Positions 44,181 to 51,459 of a stretch of 64,000 bases of DNA are shown here, in pieces (positions within the stretch are counted from its first letter, which is position 1; every line of letters begins with the position of its first letter). The notes beneath the pieces were generated by a model that ran no database searches, was not told the origin of the DNA, and saw only the letters and a list, made by a program, of their open reading frames with translations. The DNA is from Vibrio harveyi NBRC 15634 = ATCC 14126 = KCTC 12724. Its GTDB lineage: Bacteria; Pseudomonadota; Gammaproteobacteria; Enterobacterales; Vibrionaceae. The DNA lies in the NCBI RefSeq assembly GCF_001591145.1, contig NZ_BCUF01000030.1, forward strand, positions 1-64,000, given 5' to 3'. Both the position numbers and the translations under genes were made by a program.

Positions 44181-44960
44181 ATGTATAACAAGGGTAAATC
44201 CATCTTCTTGTTGCTGTTCGCTGTTGGACTGGTTGGCTGTTCAACTGCACCCGAGGAAGCGGTAACAGAAGAAAACGAAACTAATCAAACAACTTCTGAT
44301 GTTTATGATCCATTGGAAAGTTTCAACCGCACAATGTGGGAACTGAACTACGATTATCTTGACCCGTATTTAGTTCGCCCAGTGTCTCTTGCGTATGTTG
44401 ATTACACGCCTGTGCCAATTCGCTCTGGTATTGCTAACTTCCTAGCTAACTTAGACGAACCTGCGAGTGTGGTGAATAACCTAGTTATGGGAAATGGCAC
44501 TAAAGCCGTTGATCACTTTAACCGCTTCTGGATTAACTCGACATTCGGTATCTTAGGTCTGTTTGACGTTGCAACGGCTGCTGGTATCACCAAGTACGAC
44601 AACAAAGAGTTCAGTAGTGTGGTTGGTCACTATGGTGTAGGTAATGGTCCATATTTTATGGTACCGGGCTACGGTCCATATACATTGCGTGAAGTGACAG
44701 ACACTGTGGATGGTATGTACTTGCCACTTTCATACCTAAACTTCTGGGCAGGCTTAGGTAAATGGGCGCTGGAAGGTATGGAAAAACGTGCTCTGTTAGT
44801 ACCACAAGAAGCACAGCTTGAAGCATCGCCTGATCCATATGTATTAACTCGTGACGTTTACATTCAACGTCAAAACTTTAAAGCAGAAATCAGTACGACT
44901 GATGAAGTAGATGCGGAAGAAGAAGCGTACTTAGACGAGTATTTAGAAGAAGACTTCTAA
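44181..44960 (+). CDS. mlaA: Outer-membrane lipid asymmetry lipoprotein MlaA (VacJ)
   Basis: MlaA removes misplaced phospholipids from the outer leaflet of the outer membrane and passes them to MlaC. The 259-aa lipoprotein has signal peptide MYNKGKSIFLLLFAVGLVG and lipobox cysteine in VGCST. The MlaA domain (about 40-225) includes YDPLESFNRTMWELNYDYLD and NRFWINSTFGILGLFDVA. I prefer ATG 44181, with GGAACG before it, over the in-frame ATG at 44169. The Glu-rich C-terminal tail ends EYLEEDF. It is a single-gene unit between terminators. Confidence 0.93.
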   Translation: MYNKGKSIFLLLFAVGLVGCSTAPEEAVTEENETNQTTSDVYDPLESFNRTMWELNYDYLDPYLVRPVSLAYVDYTPVPIRSGIANFLANLDEPASVVNNLVMGNGTKAVDHFNRFWINSTFGILGLFDVATAAGITKYDNKEFSSVVGHYGVGNGPYFMVPGYGPYTLREVTDTVDGMYLPLSYLNFWAGLGKWALEGMEKRALLVPQEAQLEASPDPYVLTRDVYIQRQNFKAEISTTDEVDAEEEAYLDEYLEEDF

Positions 44961-44981
44961 TCGCTTTATACAGAAAAACAA

Positions 44982-45007
44982 AAAGGCTTGGTGAAAACCA
45001 AGCCTTT
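44982..45007. terminator. Bidirectional terminator between mlaA and fadL
   Basis: An 11-bp stem (44982-44992 with 44997-45007) with a GAAA loop is flanked by A-rich and T-rich tracts. It serves mlaA on the plus strand and the converging fadL on the minus strand. Confidence 0.85.
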
Positions 45008-45050
45008 CTTTTTATCGGTAACTTTCTTTTATCGATAAATAGCGTTCAGA

Positions 45051-46343
45051 TTAGAACTTGTAGTTCGCTTGAACACCGATTAGCCATACGTTACCTGTTA
45101 CTTCACCAGAGAATTCTCCACCAAATGTAGCAGGATCTTTCATTGGTGGCATACCATCAGTGCGACCTTCATACATTGAAGCATCTTTCGCAAAAATATA
45201 GGTAAAGCCAGCGTCTAGTGTTAGATTCTTAGACCATTCGTAACCAGCACCAATACTTAACCATAGACGATCCGTTTCAGGGATAGTAGCTGTACGGTTT
45301 TCGTCACTCACAGCAGAAGTGTCGTATGCAACACCTGAGCGTAGCGTCCATTTTTGGTCAAGTTTGTAAGTAGTACCTACAGCGAAGCGGTAGTTATCTT
45401 CCCAGTTTTCTTCTTTGATCAAATTTGATGCTTCACCTGGGAAGTCGGCTACTAGCTCTTTAAAACTACTCCAATTAGTCCAGTTGATGCTCGCATGAAT
45501 CGCTAATTGTTCATTTAACTGATGGTAGCTTGCTAGTTCCGCTGTTGCTGGCAGAGCTAGGTCCATCGAGCCATTTTTATGAGCATTTGGATCTGCTGGG
45601 TTGAAACCAAGACCTTTTGCATAACCTTCTAGTGTTAGATCTACTTCAGATTTGTAAGCAAAACCAATACGGTTATTAGCGTTGATTTGCCATGCAGTGC
45701 CTACTTGCCAGCCCCATGCCGTATCGTCACCTTCCATGTATTTAAGAGTGGTTCCTGCTAGCTTGTCACCCATCTGTGGTGGCATAACTGCGCCGAAGCT
45801 GCCATCTGCCATGACATAGCGGATACCGCCACCAACACTAAGCTTTTCGTTTAGCTTGTATGCTGCATTTAGGTTCGCTTCCATTGAGAATACGCTAGCT
45901 TGGTTACCAAAGTTAGCTGCGGCAAAATCTTTACCTAGGTCCGTTTCCATACCGTAGTTAGTGCCAAGGGCAAAGCCAATAGCAAATTTGTCATTGTATT
46001 GGTGAGAAAAGTAGAAGTTCGGAATGACAGCATCGTGTGCAAAGTCATGAGAGTTTGCAGCGTTTGGACCATTCACGTAAGTCGACGTGCCATCAACATC
46101 GATGTTTGGGTTTACATAGATAGCGCCAACAGACACTTGTGTGCCTTCTAGGTAAGTTAGCATAGCTGGGTTACGCCATTGTGCACTTGCGTTATCAGCC
46201 ATTGCCGCTTCACCAGCGTATGCACGACCTAGACCAGTCGCAGAGTATTCTGCAAGTTGGAAACCTGCTGCGTTTGCAACGCCTGAAGTACTAAGTAGAC
46301 CGAATGCCACTGCTGTTGATAGGAGAGTCTTGTTGGTTTTCAT
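45051..46343 (-). CDS. fadL: Outer-membrane long-chain fatty acid transporter FadL, copy 1
   Basis: This is a FadL/TodX-family 14-strand barrel importing hydrophobic compounds such as long-chain fatty acids. The 430-aa protein has a signal peptide (about 1-25, ending ANA) and the hatch-domain beginning AGFQLAEYSATGLGRAYAGEAAMADNAS with the NPA motif (WRNPAML). It ends with aromatic NYKF, as outer-membrane proteins do. It is a paralogue of the gene at 46653-47921 but clearly diverged in the loops. I found no FadR-like site in its upstream gap. Confidence 0.92.
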   Translation of the reverse strand: MKTNKTLLSTAVAFGLLSTSGVANAAGFQLAEYSATGLGRAYAGEAAMADNASAQWRNPAMLTYLEGTQVSVGAIYVNPNIDVDGTSTYVNGPNAANSHDFAHDAVIPNFYFSHQYNDKFAIGFALGTNYGMETDLGKDFAAANFGNQASVFSMEANLNAAYKLNEKLSVGGGIRYVMADGSFGAVMPPQMGDKLAGTTLKYMEGDDTAWGWQVGTAWQINANNRIGFAYKSEVDLTLEGYAKGLGFNPADPNAHKNGSMDLALPATAELASYHQLNEQLAIHASINWTNWSSFKELVADFPGEASNLIKEENWEDNYRFAVGTTYKLDQKWTLRSGVAYDTSAVSDENRTATIPETDRLWLSIGAGYEWSKNLTLDAGFTYIFAKDASMYEGRTDGMPPMKDPATFGGEFSGEVTGNVWLIGVQANYKF

Positions 46344-46591
46344 TGTAATGTTCGCTGAGTTATTTATAACGTGGGGCGAAAGTTTACGTCTAGAGTTATT
46401 ACTTTAAAAATGAAAAGCCAATAAAACAGTGTTTTCAGGTGAATTATCTATATATTTCAATCTATTTAGAAGATCTAACTAACTGTAATGGCGGTGTGAA
46501 AAAAACTCAGCGAACACTTGTGAGTCATAATTGTGAGATTTGATTACACGTGTGCGCCCAAATTGGGTGAATGTAAAACGATAGATAAGAA
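46344..46591. other. Gene-free upstream region of fadL copy 1
   Basis: This is AT-rich sequence between the two fadL genes. It must contain the promoter of the minus-strand fadL at 45051-46343, unless that gene is read through from copy 2. I see no clear operator, repeat or small ORF. A TGTGA-rich stretch near 46525-46555 does not have the right spacing for CRP. Confidence 0.5.
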
Positions 46592-46615
46592 AAAAGGCTG
46601 GAATTCCAGCCTTTT
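46592..46615. terminator. Palindromic terminator after fadL copy 2
   Basis: This is a 24-bp perfect palindrome, arms AAAAGGCTGG and CCAGCCTTTT around AATT. Its A and T ends suit termination in both directions, here mainly for the minus-strand fadL at 46653-47921. Confidence 0.75.
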
Positions 46616-46652
46616 ATATAGAGAGTGTTTATATTAGCTTGCTACGTGATGC

Positions 46653-47921
46653 TTAGAAGCTGCGGCTGTATTGTAAGCCGAATAGGATAGCATCTGCATG
46701 CGTTGTCGCTTGAATTTTACTTAGCTCAACACCTACGGTTGTATTCTCGTTAACTTTAACATCATCACCCATTAGATAAGTAAAGCCAAAGTCTACGTTA
46801 GACTTGGTGTCGATATGGTATGTGAAACCTGCAGAGAACCACTGACGATCTGAGTCTGGCACTGAAATAGAAGTCACTTTATCTTGTGCGCTAGTGTCGT
46901 ACATGTAGCCTGCACGTAGTGTCCAGTCGTTGTTTAGGTAGTAAGTACCACCGATTGAGTAGTGCCAACCATCTTGCCATTCGTAAGGCTTGTCATAGCT
47001 GCCAGTCAGTACAGAATCTTGTAGGTTCTCGAATTCAATTTTGTCAAACGCACTCCAACCAATGTATTGGATAGAGTAGTGAACTGCGAATTTAGTGTCG
47101 GTAATTTTGTGGTAACCTGAGAATTCAGCCATATCTGGTAGAGGTAGTGTGATCTTCTGACCTTTGTCGTCTTCAGCTTCAAACTCAGGGCTGTAACGGT
47201 AAGATAGACCAAAACGGTTGTTTTCATCTAACTCAAACACAGTGCCAACATTGAAACCAAAGGCAAAGCCATCAGCTTTATCCACGTCTAACAGTGGAGT
47301 ACCTGCAGCTGGTACTGGTCCAATGTTCATAGGTGGAAAACCTTTACCTGCAACGCGCTTCATTGTGCCTTGACCGTAAATTAGGTCTAGACCTGCACCG
47401 AAGCTCCATTGTTCGTTTAGACGGTATGAGCCAGCTACACCAAAGTTAAAGCTTTTAACGTCAGTAAGACCGCCATACTCTGCTGCTACATAGCTATCTG
47501 AAAACTCAGTTTTAGTACCGAAGTTTGAGTATGCGTTTACACCCCATGCAAATTTTTCATTAACAGGTACGATAAGGTGAATGTTTGGAGCGATTGAAGT
47601 GCCGCCGACATCATCAGTGTCTGCAACATCTTGAGGACCAGTGAATGTTCCCGAATATGTAACGTCTTTTACTTCAATTAGAGAAGTAATACTTTCAAAA
47701 CCAAGAGATAGCTCAGTTTTGTCAAATAGAGCCATTGCCGCAGGGTTACGAGCCATTACAGAAGCGTTATCTGCAATTACCGCATCACCGGCGAATGCAC
47801 GACCGATACCAGTCGCTGATTGTGCGTTTAGCTGGAAACCAGCCGCCATTGCTTGACCAGATGCCATTGCAACCGTCACTGCTAGGAGAGTCTTTTTAAA
47901 CAGACGCGTATTCTGAGTCAT
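46653..47921 (-). CDS. fadL: Outer-membrane long-chain fatty acid transporter FadL, copy 2
   Basis: This is a second FadL-family outer-membrane transporter, 422 aa. The signal peptide (about 1-26) ends AMA before AGFQLNAQSATGIGRAFAGDAVIADNAS. The NPA motif (ARNPAAM) is present, and the C-terminus SRSF has the aromatic last residue of barrels. Downstream it is closed by a palindromic terminator, and upstream there is a FadR-like site (48008-48024). I infer regulation by fatty acids. The paired arrangement with copy 1 suggests gene duplication. Confidence 0.92.
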   Translation of the reverse strand: MTQNTRLFKKTLLAVTVAMASGQAMAAGFQLNAQSATGIGRAFAGDAVIADNASVMARNPAAMALFDKTELSLGFESITSLIEVKDVTYSGTFTGPQDVADTDDVGGTSIAPNIHLIVPVNEKFAWGVNAYSNFGTKTEFSDSYVAAEYGGLTDVKSFNFGVAGSYRLNEQWSFGAGLDLIYGQGTMKRVAGKGFPPMNIGPVPAAGTPLLDVDKADGFAFGFNVGTVFELDENNRFGLSYRYSPEFEAEDDKGQKITLPLPDMAEFSGYHKITDTKFAVHYSIQYIGWSAFDKIEFENLQDSVLTGSYDKPYEWQDGWHYSIGGTYYLNNDWTLRAGYMYDTSAQDKVTSISVPDSDRQWFSAGFTYHIDTKSNVDFGFTYLMGDDVKVNENTTVGVELSKIQATTHADAILFGLQYSRSF

Positions 47922-48007
47922 TTTTTATTCCTTATTAGTTTCGTCTCTTTGGACGATAAGTTGAGCTTTTGCTCAGTGGCGCAGATAGTAGTATTAAGAG
48001 TGGACCA

Positions 48008-48024
48008 TACAAATCCGACCATTG
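48008..48024 (-). promoter_or_regulatory. FadR-like operator upstream of fadL copy 2
   Basis: Read on the minus strand, CAATGGTCGGATTTGTA matches the E. coli FadR consensus AACTGGTCGGACCTGTT at 12 of 17 positions, including the core TGGTCGGA. It lies about 90 bp before the fadL start. This is predicted by eye. Confidence 0.45.
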
Positions 48025-48152
48025 GATAAATTTGAATAAAAATTGCAGAAATGATGTCTAAATGTCGGGAAATTGCACCTAAAGTGCATAATTTAGAGTT
48101 TTGACTCTAAACTCAATAGTTGGCGTGAATGCTTTTTGTATTATTCATAAAC

Positions 48153-48188
48153 AAAAAGCCGCTAAATTTCGAAATTTAGCGGCTTTTT
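48153..48188. terminator. 36-bp perfect palindrome, terminator of the DUF3379 gene
   Basis: Two exactly complementary 18-nt arms (48153-48170 and 48171-48188) meet with no spacer. The ends are A5 and T5. It lies 31 bp after the DUF3379 stop on the minus strand and should terminate in both directions. Confidence 0.85.
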
Positions 48189-48219
48189 AGTAGCTAGTAG
48201 TGTCGTTTCGCTGAAGTTA

Positions 48220-48951
48220 TTACATCGGCTCCATCATTGGAGCAAGTTTTGCTGCAATAGCATCGATGTCTTCACCGCTGTTACCAACAAGAATCATGCT
48301 GGCTTTACCCACAGGCTTCACAACACCGCTCATACCATCTTTATCAAAATCGACTTTCTGGTCGCTCTTCACGTCAGTAACAAACATGGTTACTTTGCCT
48401 TCTTTACCTTGAAAAACCATATGAAGGGCGTTTGACTCACCAAAGCCGCAATGGTTTAAGTAGTAAACATGGTACGGAAAGCTACCGTTAAGTTGATAAT
48501 GGAACGGCATCATTTTCGCGTTTACTTGCTTGCTTGAAACATCCTCATCGAGGTTGCGTACAAATGACTCTTCCGCCACCACGTGTTTCATTGCGGTATC
48601 TGCTAGGCTCGCTTGAGCTGGAGAGACAATAACGTTCCCCCAGTTGATTTGACCTACCAATAAACCAGCAGTAAAAGCAACCGATGCAGCCAACGCCATT
48701 GCTTTGCGAGCAAAGTTCGGTCTAACCACATTATCGTCATCAAGCGCATTCGACGTTTGATTAAACAGAATTTTGTCGGCTAGATCTTCAGGCACATCCA
48801 CATTCATGGCTTGCTTGATTTTAAGGTCGAGATCCAAAACGTCATCAACAAACTTACTGTTAGCGTCGTTCTCAGCTAAAGCTTGAAGAATCTCTTCATC
48901 CTTCTGTTTTGGATCCGACAAAATACGACGACGAAATTCTAAATCATCCAT
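48220..48951 (-). CDS. DUF3379 family membrane protein, probable partner of the ECF sigma factor
   Basis: This 243-aa protein has a cytoplasmic N-terminal part (1-80) opening MDDLEFRRRILSDPKQKD, one membrane helix (about 84-105, KAMALAASVAFTAGLLVGQI) and a periplasmic domain of about 135 residues. It matches what I know of DUF3379. Its start overlaps the sigma gene end by 8 nt, the usual sigma/anti-sigma layout, so I infer that it restrains the sigma factor. There is no HxxxCxxC zinc anti-sigma motif. It could instead be an envelope sensor of another kind. Confidence 0.75.
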   Translation of the reverse strand: MDDLEFRRRILSDPKQKDEEILQALAENDANSKFVDDVLDLDLKIKQAMNVDVPEDLADKILFNQTSNALDDDNVVRPNFARKAMALAASVAFTAGLLVGQINWGNVIVSPAQASLADTAMKHVVAEESFVRNLDEDVSSKQVNAKMMPFHYQLNGSFPYHVYYLNHCGFGESNALHMVFQGKEGKVTMFVTDVKSDQKVDFDKDGMSGVVKPVGKASMILVGNSGEDIDAIAAKLAPMMEPM

Positions 48952-49507
48952 TTTTTTGTCCTCTCTGAGTATCTTGAGAATCCAACATCTCTTTTAATTG
49001 ATTACGGGCGCGGAAAAGGCGCGTCATTACAGTGTTCTTGTTTAGATCAAGAATGCTGCCGATTTCTTCTCCACTGAAACCACCAACAACTTGAAGAAAC
49101 AAAGGCTCACGGTATTCGACGTCAAGCTTCATTATCTGAGCTTGTAGCCATTCCTGCTGATGATGTGGGTCATCGCTAACTTTAGCATCATTGCCGTAGT
49201 CATCGATATCAACCAAATCAAATTGTTTACGCTCGAAGCGGCGCGCGTTTTCTCGTCTCAATATAGTAATAAGCCAAGATTTTGCTGCCTTTTCATCTTG
49301 AAGACTATCCAGTGACTTCCATGCGCGCAAACAGGTTTCTTGAACCAAATCTTCTGCAATCGCCTTGTCTTTGCATAACCAGTAAGCGTAGCGATACAAG
49401 TCTCTGTGATAGCCCCGAACAAGAGCTTCGTATTTTCTTTGTCTGTCCATATCAGAGTTGACCGGACTGTTGGAATTTTTCTTTCCAAACATTTTAAATA
49501 TTGCCAC
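48944..49507 (-). CDS. ECF-type sigma-70 family RNA polymerase sigma factor
   Basis: This extracytoplasmic-function sigma factor has region 2 (YHRDLYRYAYWLCKDKAIAED, LVQETCLRAWKSL, AAKSWLITILRREN) and region 4 (VEYREPLFLQVVGGFSGEEI, LDLNKNTVMTRLFRARNQL). The length is about 187 aa from GTG 49507, chosen because GGAGG sits five bases before it. An ATG at 49537 would give 197 aa with a non-conserved extension. It is co-oriented and overlapping with DUF3379. The regulon is unknown; neighbouring fatty-acid genes are only a hint. Confidence 0.85.
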   Translation of the reverse strand: MAIFKMFGKKNSNSPVNSDMDRQRKYEALVRGYHRDLYRYAYWLCKDKAIAEDLVQETCLRAWKSLDSLQDEKAAKSWLITILRRENARRFERKQFDLVDIDDYGNDAKVSDDPHHQQEWLQAQIMKLDVEYREPLFLQVVGGFSGEEIGSILDLNKNTVMTRLFRARNQLKEMLDSQDTQRGQKNG

Positions 49508-49537
49508 AGGAGCCTCCATCTTGCTCTGTGAGGTCAT

Positions 49538-49788
49538 ATATACCGATTGTATTTATGAACGATCCGACTACATCGAGATGTAGTGTCGCAGCAGCACAAT
49601 ATACTTCTTCAATGATCAAGCACTTATTTGAAGTGATGATAAATTATTCTATATAGTTTTAATAAGCGTTTTCATGCAACTATTTTAGAGTGATCAAGAC
49701 TCTTTCGTACTTTGATACGTTCAGAAACTATAAAATCACCATAAAATTGATCTATTTCAAAATCTGATGCAGTGAAGGGGCTATAGTA
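49538..49788. other. Gene-free region upstream of the sigma factor and candidate sRNA
   Basis: This AT-rich stretch must carry the minus-strand promoter for the sigma/DUF3379 pair. On the plus strand TATAGT (49782-49787) could be a -10 for the candidate small RNA, but no good -35 is spaced before it, so an activator might be needed. I see no ORF. Confidence 0.4.
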
Positions 49789-49960
49789 CATCTTGTCATC
49801 TAGTTAGTCATTGACGACTAACATGTTGAGCAAGATGACACTTCCTTTTGAAGGCTGACTTTACTTTCTCCTAATCAGGAAACTGATTAATTTTACAATT
49901 GGCGTATGTTAATTGTTTTATAGATATTCCGACCACACAGTTTTGTGTGGTTTTTTTTTT
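49789..49960 (+). ncRNA. Candidate small RNA with three hairpins and a U-tract terminator
   Basis: Between divergent genes, about 170 nt fold into consecutive hairpins. CATCTTG (49789-49795) pairs with CAAGATG (49831-49837), enclosing GTTAGTC/GACTAAC (49803-49809 and 49816-49822). TAATCAG/CTGATTA (49872-49878 and 49883-49889) follows with a GAAA loop. A terminator stem ACCACACA/TGTGTGGT (49932-49951) with ten T residues ends it. No ORF fits and fadI starts 190 bp later, so this is not a simple leader. The 5' end is uncertain. I do not recognise a named Vibrio sRNA. Confidence 0.45.
49932..49960 (+). terminator. Strong orphan terminator upstream of fadI
   Basis: An 8-bp stem with a GTTT loop is followed by ten T residues. 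No annotated plus-strand gene precedes it for more than 3 kb, so it most likely ends an unannotated transcript. Confidence 0.9.
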
Positions 49961-50117
49961 GCTTCAATTTTACCTTCCGCACACTTCTCTTCATTTTAAC
50001 TCACTATAGTTAATCATTCTTAATCGCCTAAGAATCAACGAACTAGAGCAATAGATCTACTCGCTTCACGTTTATTTAAACGCATGTTTGATAAATTTAA
50101 CAAACTGATTACAATGC

Positions 50118-50134
50118 ATCAGGTCAGACCTCTT
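50118..50134 (+). promoter_or_regulatory. FadR-like operator upstream of fadIJ
   Basis: ATCAGGTCAGACCTCTT contains the palindrome AGGTC-A-GACCT and matches the FadR consensus at 12 of the 16 informative positions. It ends 17 bp before the fadI ATG, so binding would block transcription or initiation until long-chain acyl-CoA is present. The role is inferred from family knowledge. Confidence 0.55.
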
Positions 50135-50151
50135 GTATTTAAGGAGAAACA

Positions 50152-51459
50152 ATGGGCAAGCAGGAAGTGAAAACACGCCACGGTGAACGTGTTGCTATTG
50201 TCGCAGGGCTACGAACCCCCTTTGCTCGTCAAAGCACAGAGTTCAGCCAGGTGCCAGCGGTCGATTTAGGCAAAATGGTAGTGAGCGAAATGCTTGCTCG
50301 CACAGACATCGATCCGAAACTCATCGAACAAGTGGTATTTGGACAAGTAGTTCAAATGCCAGAAGCGCCAAACATTGCACGTGAAATTGTGCTTGGCACA
50401 GGAATGCACATCCATACTGATGCCTACAGTGTTACTCGCGCGTGCGCGACTAGCTTCCAAGCTGCAGTTAACGTTGCTGAGAGCATTATGGCGGGCAGCA
50501 TTGATGTTGGTATCGCGGGTGGTGCGGACTCTTCATCGGTTTTACCAATTGGTGTTTCTAAGAAACTTGCCGCGAACTTGCTTGCGCTAAGTAAAACCAA
50601 AACGCTGGGTCAAAAGCTCAACATTCTCAAAAAACTCAGCTTTAAAGATTTAATGCCAGTACCGCCAGCGGTAGCTGAGTACTCGACTGGGCTTTCAATG
50701 GGTCAAACTGCTGAGCAAATGGCGAAGTCACACGGCATTACTCGTGCAGAGCAAGACGCTTTGGCGCACCGTTCTCACTCTCTAGCTTCGCAAGCTTGGA
50801 AAGACGGCAAAATTCAAGACGAAGTGATGACCGCTTTCCCAGAACCTTACAAAAAGTGGATCTCTGAAGATAACAACATTCGTCATGATTCGACATTAGA
50901 GGGCTACGCAAAACTGCGTCCGGCTTTCGACCGTCAATATGGCAGCGTAACAGCCGCGAACAGTACGCCATTAACCGATGGCGGTGCTGCTGTGATGCTA
51001 ATGCGCGAGGGCAAAGCGAAAGAGCTTGGTATGGAAATACTTGGCTACATCCGCGGTTATGCATTCTCAGCCATTGGTGTGGAAATGGACATGCTAATGG
51101 GACCAACATACGCGACGGCAAAAGTGTTGGAGAACACAGGTCTCGAGCTTTCAGACCTGACGCTTATCGATATGCACGAAGCCTTTGCTGCCCAAGCATT
51201 GGCGAACGTAAAGATGTTTGCTTCTGATAAATTTGCCCAAGAAAACCTAGGTCGCTCGAAAGCGATAGGTGAAATCGATATGGATAAGTTCAACGTCCTT
51301 GGCGGTTCCATTGCCTACGGTCACCCATTTGCCGCAACTGGTGCACGTATGATGACGCAAACGCTGCGTGAGCTTAAACGTCGTGGCGGTGGTCTTGCGT
51401 TGAATACCGCATGTGCCGCAGGTGGTCTTGGTGCAGCAATGATTTTGGAGGTTGAGTAA
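50152..51459 (+). CDS. fadI: 3-ketoacyl-CoA thiolase FadI
   Basis: FadI cleaves 3-ketoacyl-CoA to acetyl-CoA and a shortened acyl-CoA, the last step of beta-oxidation. The 435-aa thiolase has nucleophile Cys98 in VTRACATSFQAA, His in GHPFAATGARM, and the catalytic Cys near the C-terminus in NTACAAGGLGAAM. AAGGAG precedes the ATG. A FadR-like site lies upstream, and its stop overlaps the fadJ start by 1 nt. FadI is the alpha-subunit partner type that pairs with FadJ. Confidence 0.96.
   Translation: MGKQEVKTRHGERVAIVAGLRTPFARQSTEFSQVPAVDLGKMVVSEMLARTDIDPKLIEQVVFGQVVQMPEAPNIAREIVLGTGMHIHTDAYSVTRACATSFQAAVNVAESIMAGSIDVGIAGGADSSSVLPIGVSKKLAANLLALSKTKTLGQKLNILKKLSFKDLMPVPPAVAEYSTGLSMGQTAEQMAKSHGITRAEQDALAHRSHSLASQAWKDGKIQDEVMTAFPEPYKKWISEDNNIRHDSTLEGYAKLRPAFDRQYGSVTAANSTPLTDGGAAVMLMREGKAKELGMEILGYIRGYAFSAIGVEMDMLMGPTYATAKVLENTGLELSDLTLIDMHEAFAAQALANVKMFASDKFAQENLGRSKAIGEIDMDKFNVLGGSIAYGHPFAATGARMMTQTLRELKRRGGGLALNTACAAGGLGAAMILEVE

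Noticed and set aside
46525..46555. CRP-like TGTGA sequences upstream of fadL copy 1
   Set aside because: TGTGA and TTACA are separated by 7 nt instead of 6, and the second half-site is poor.
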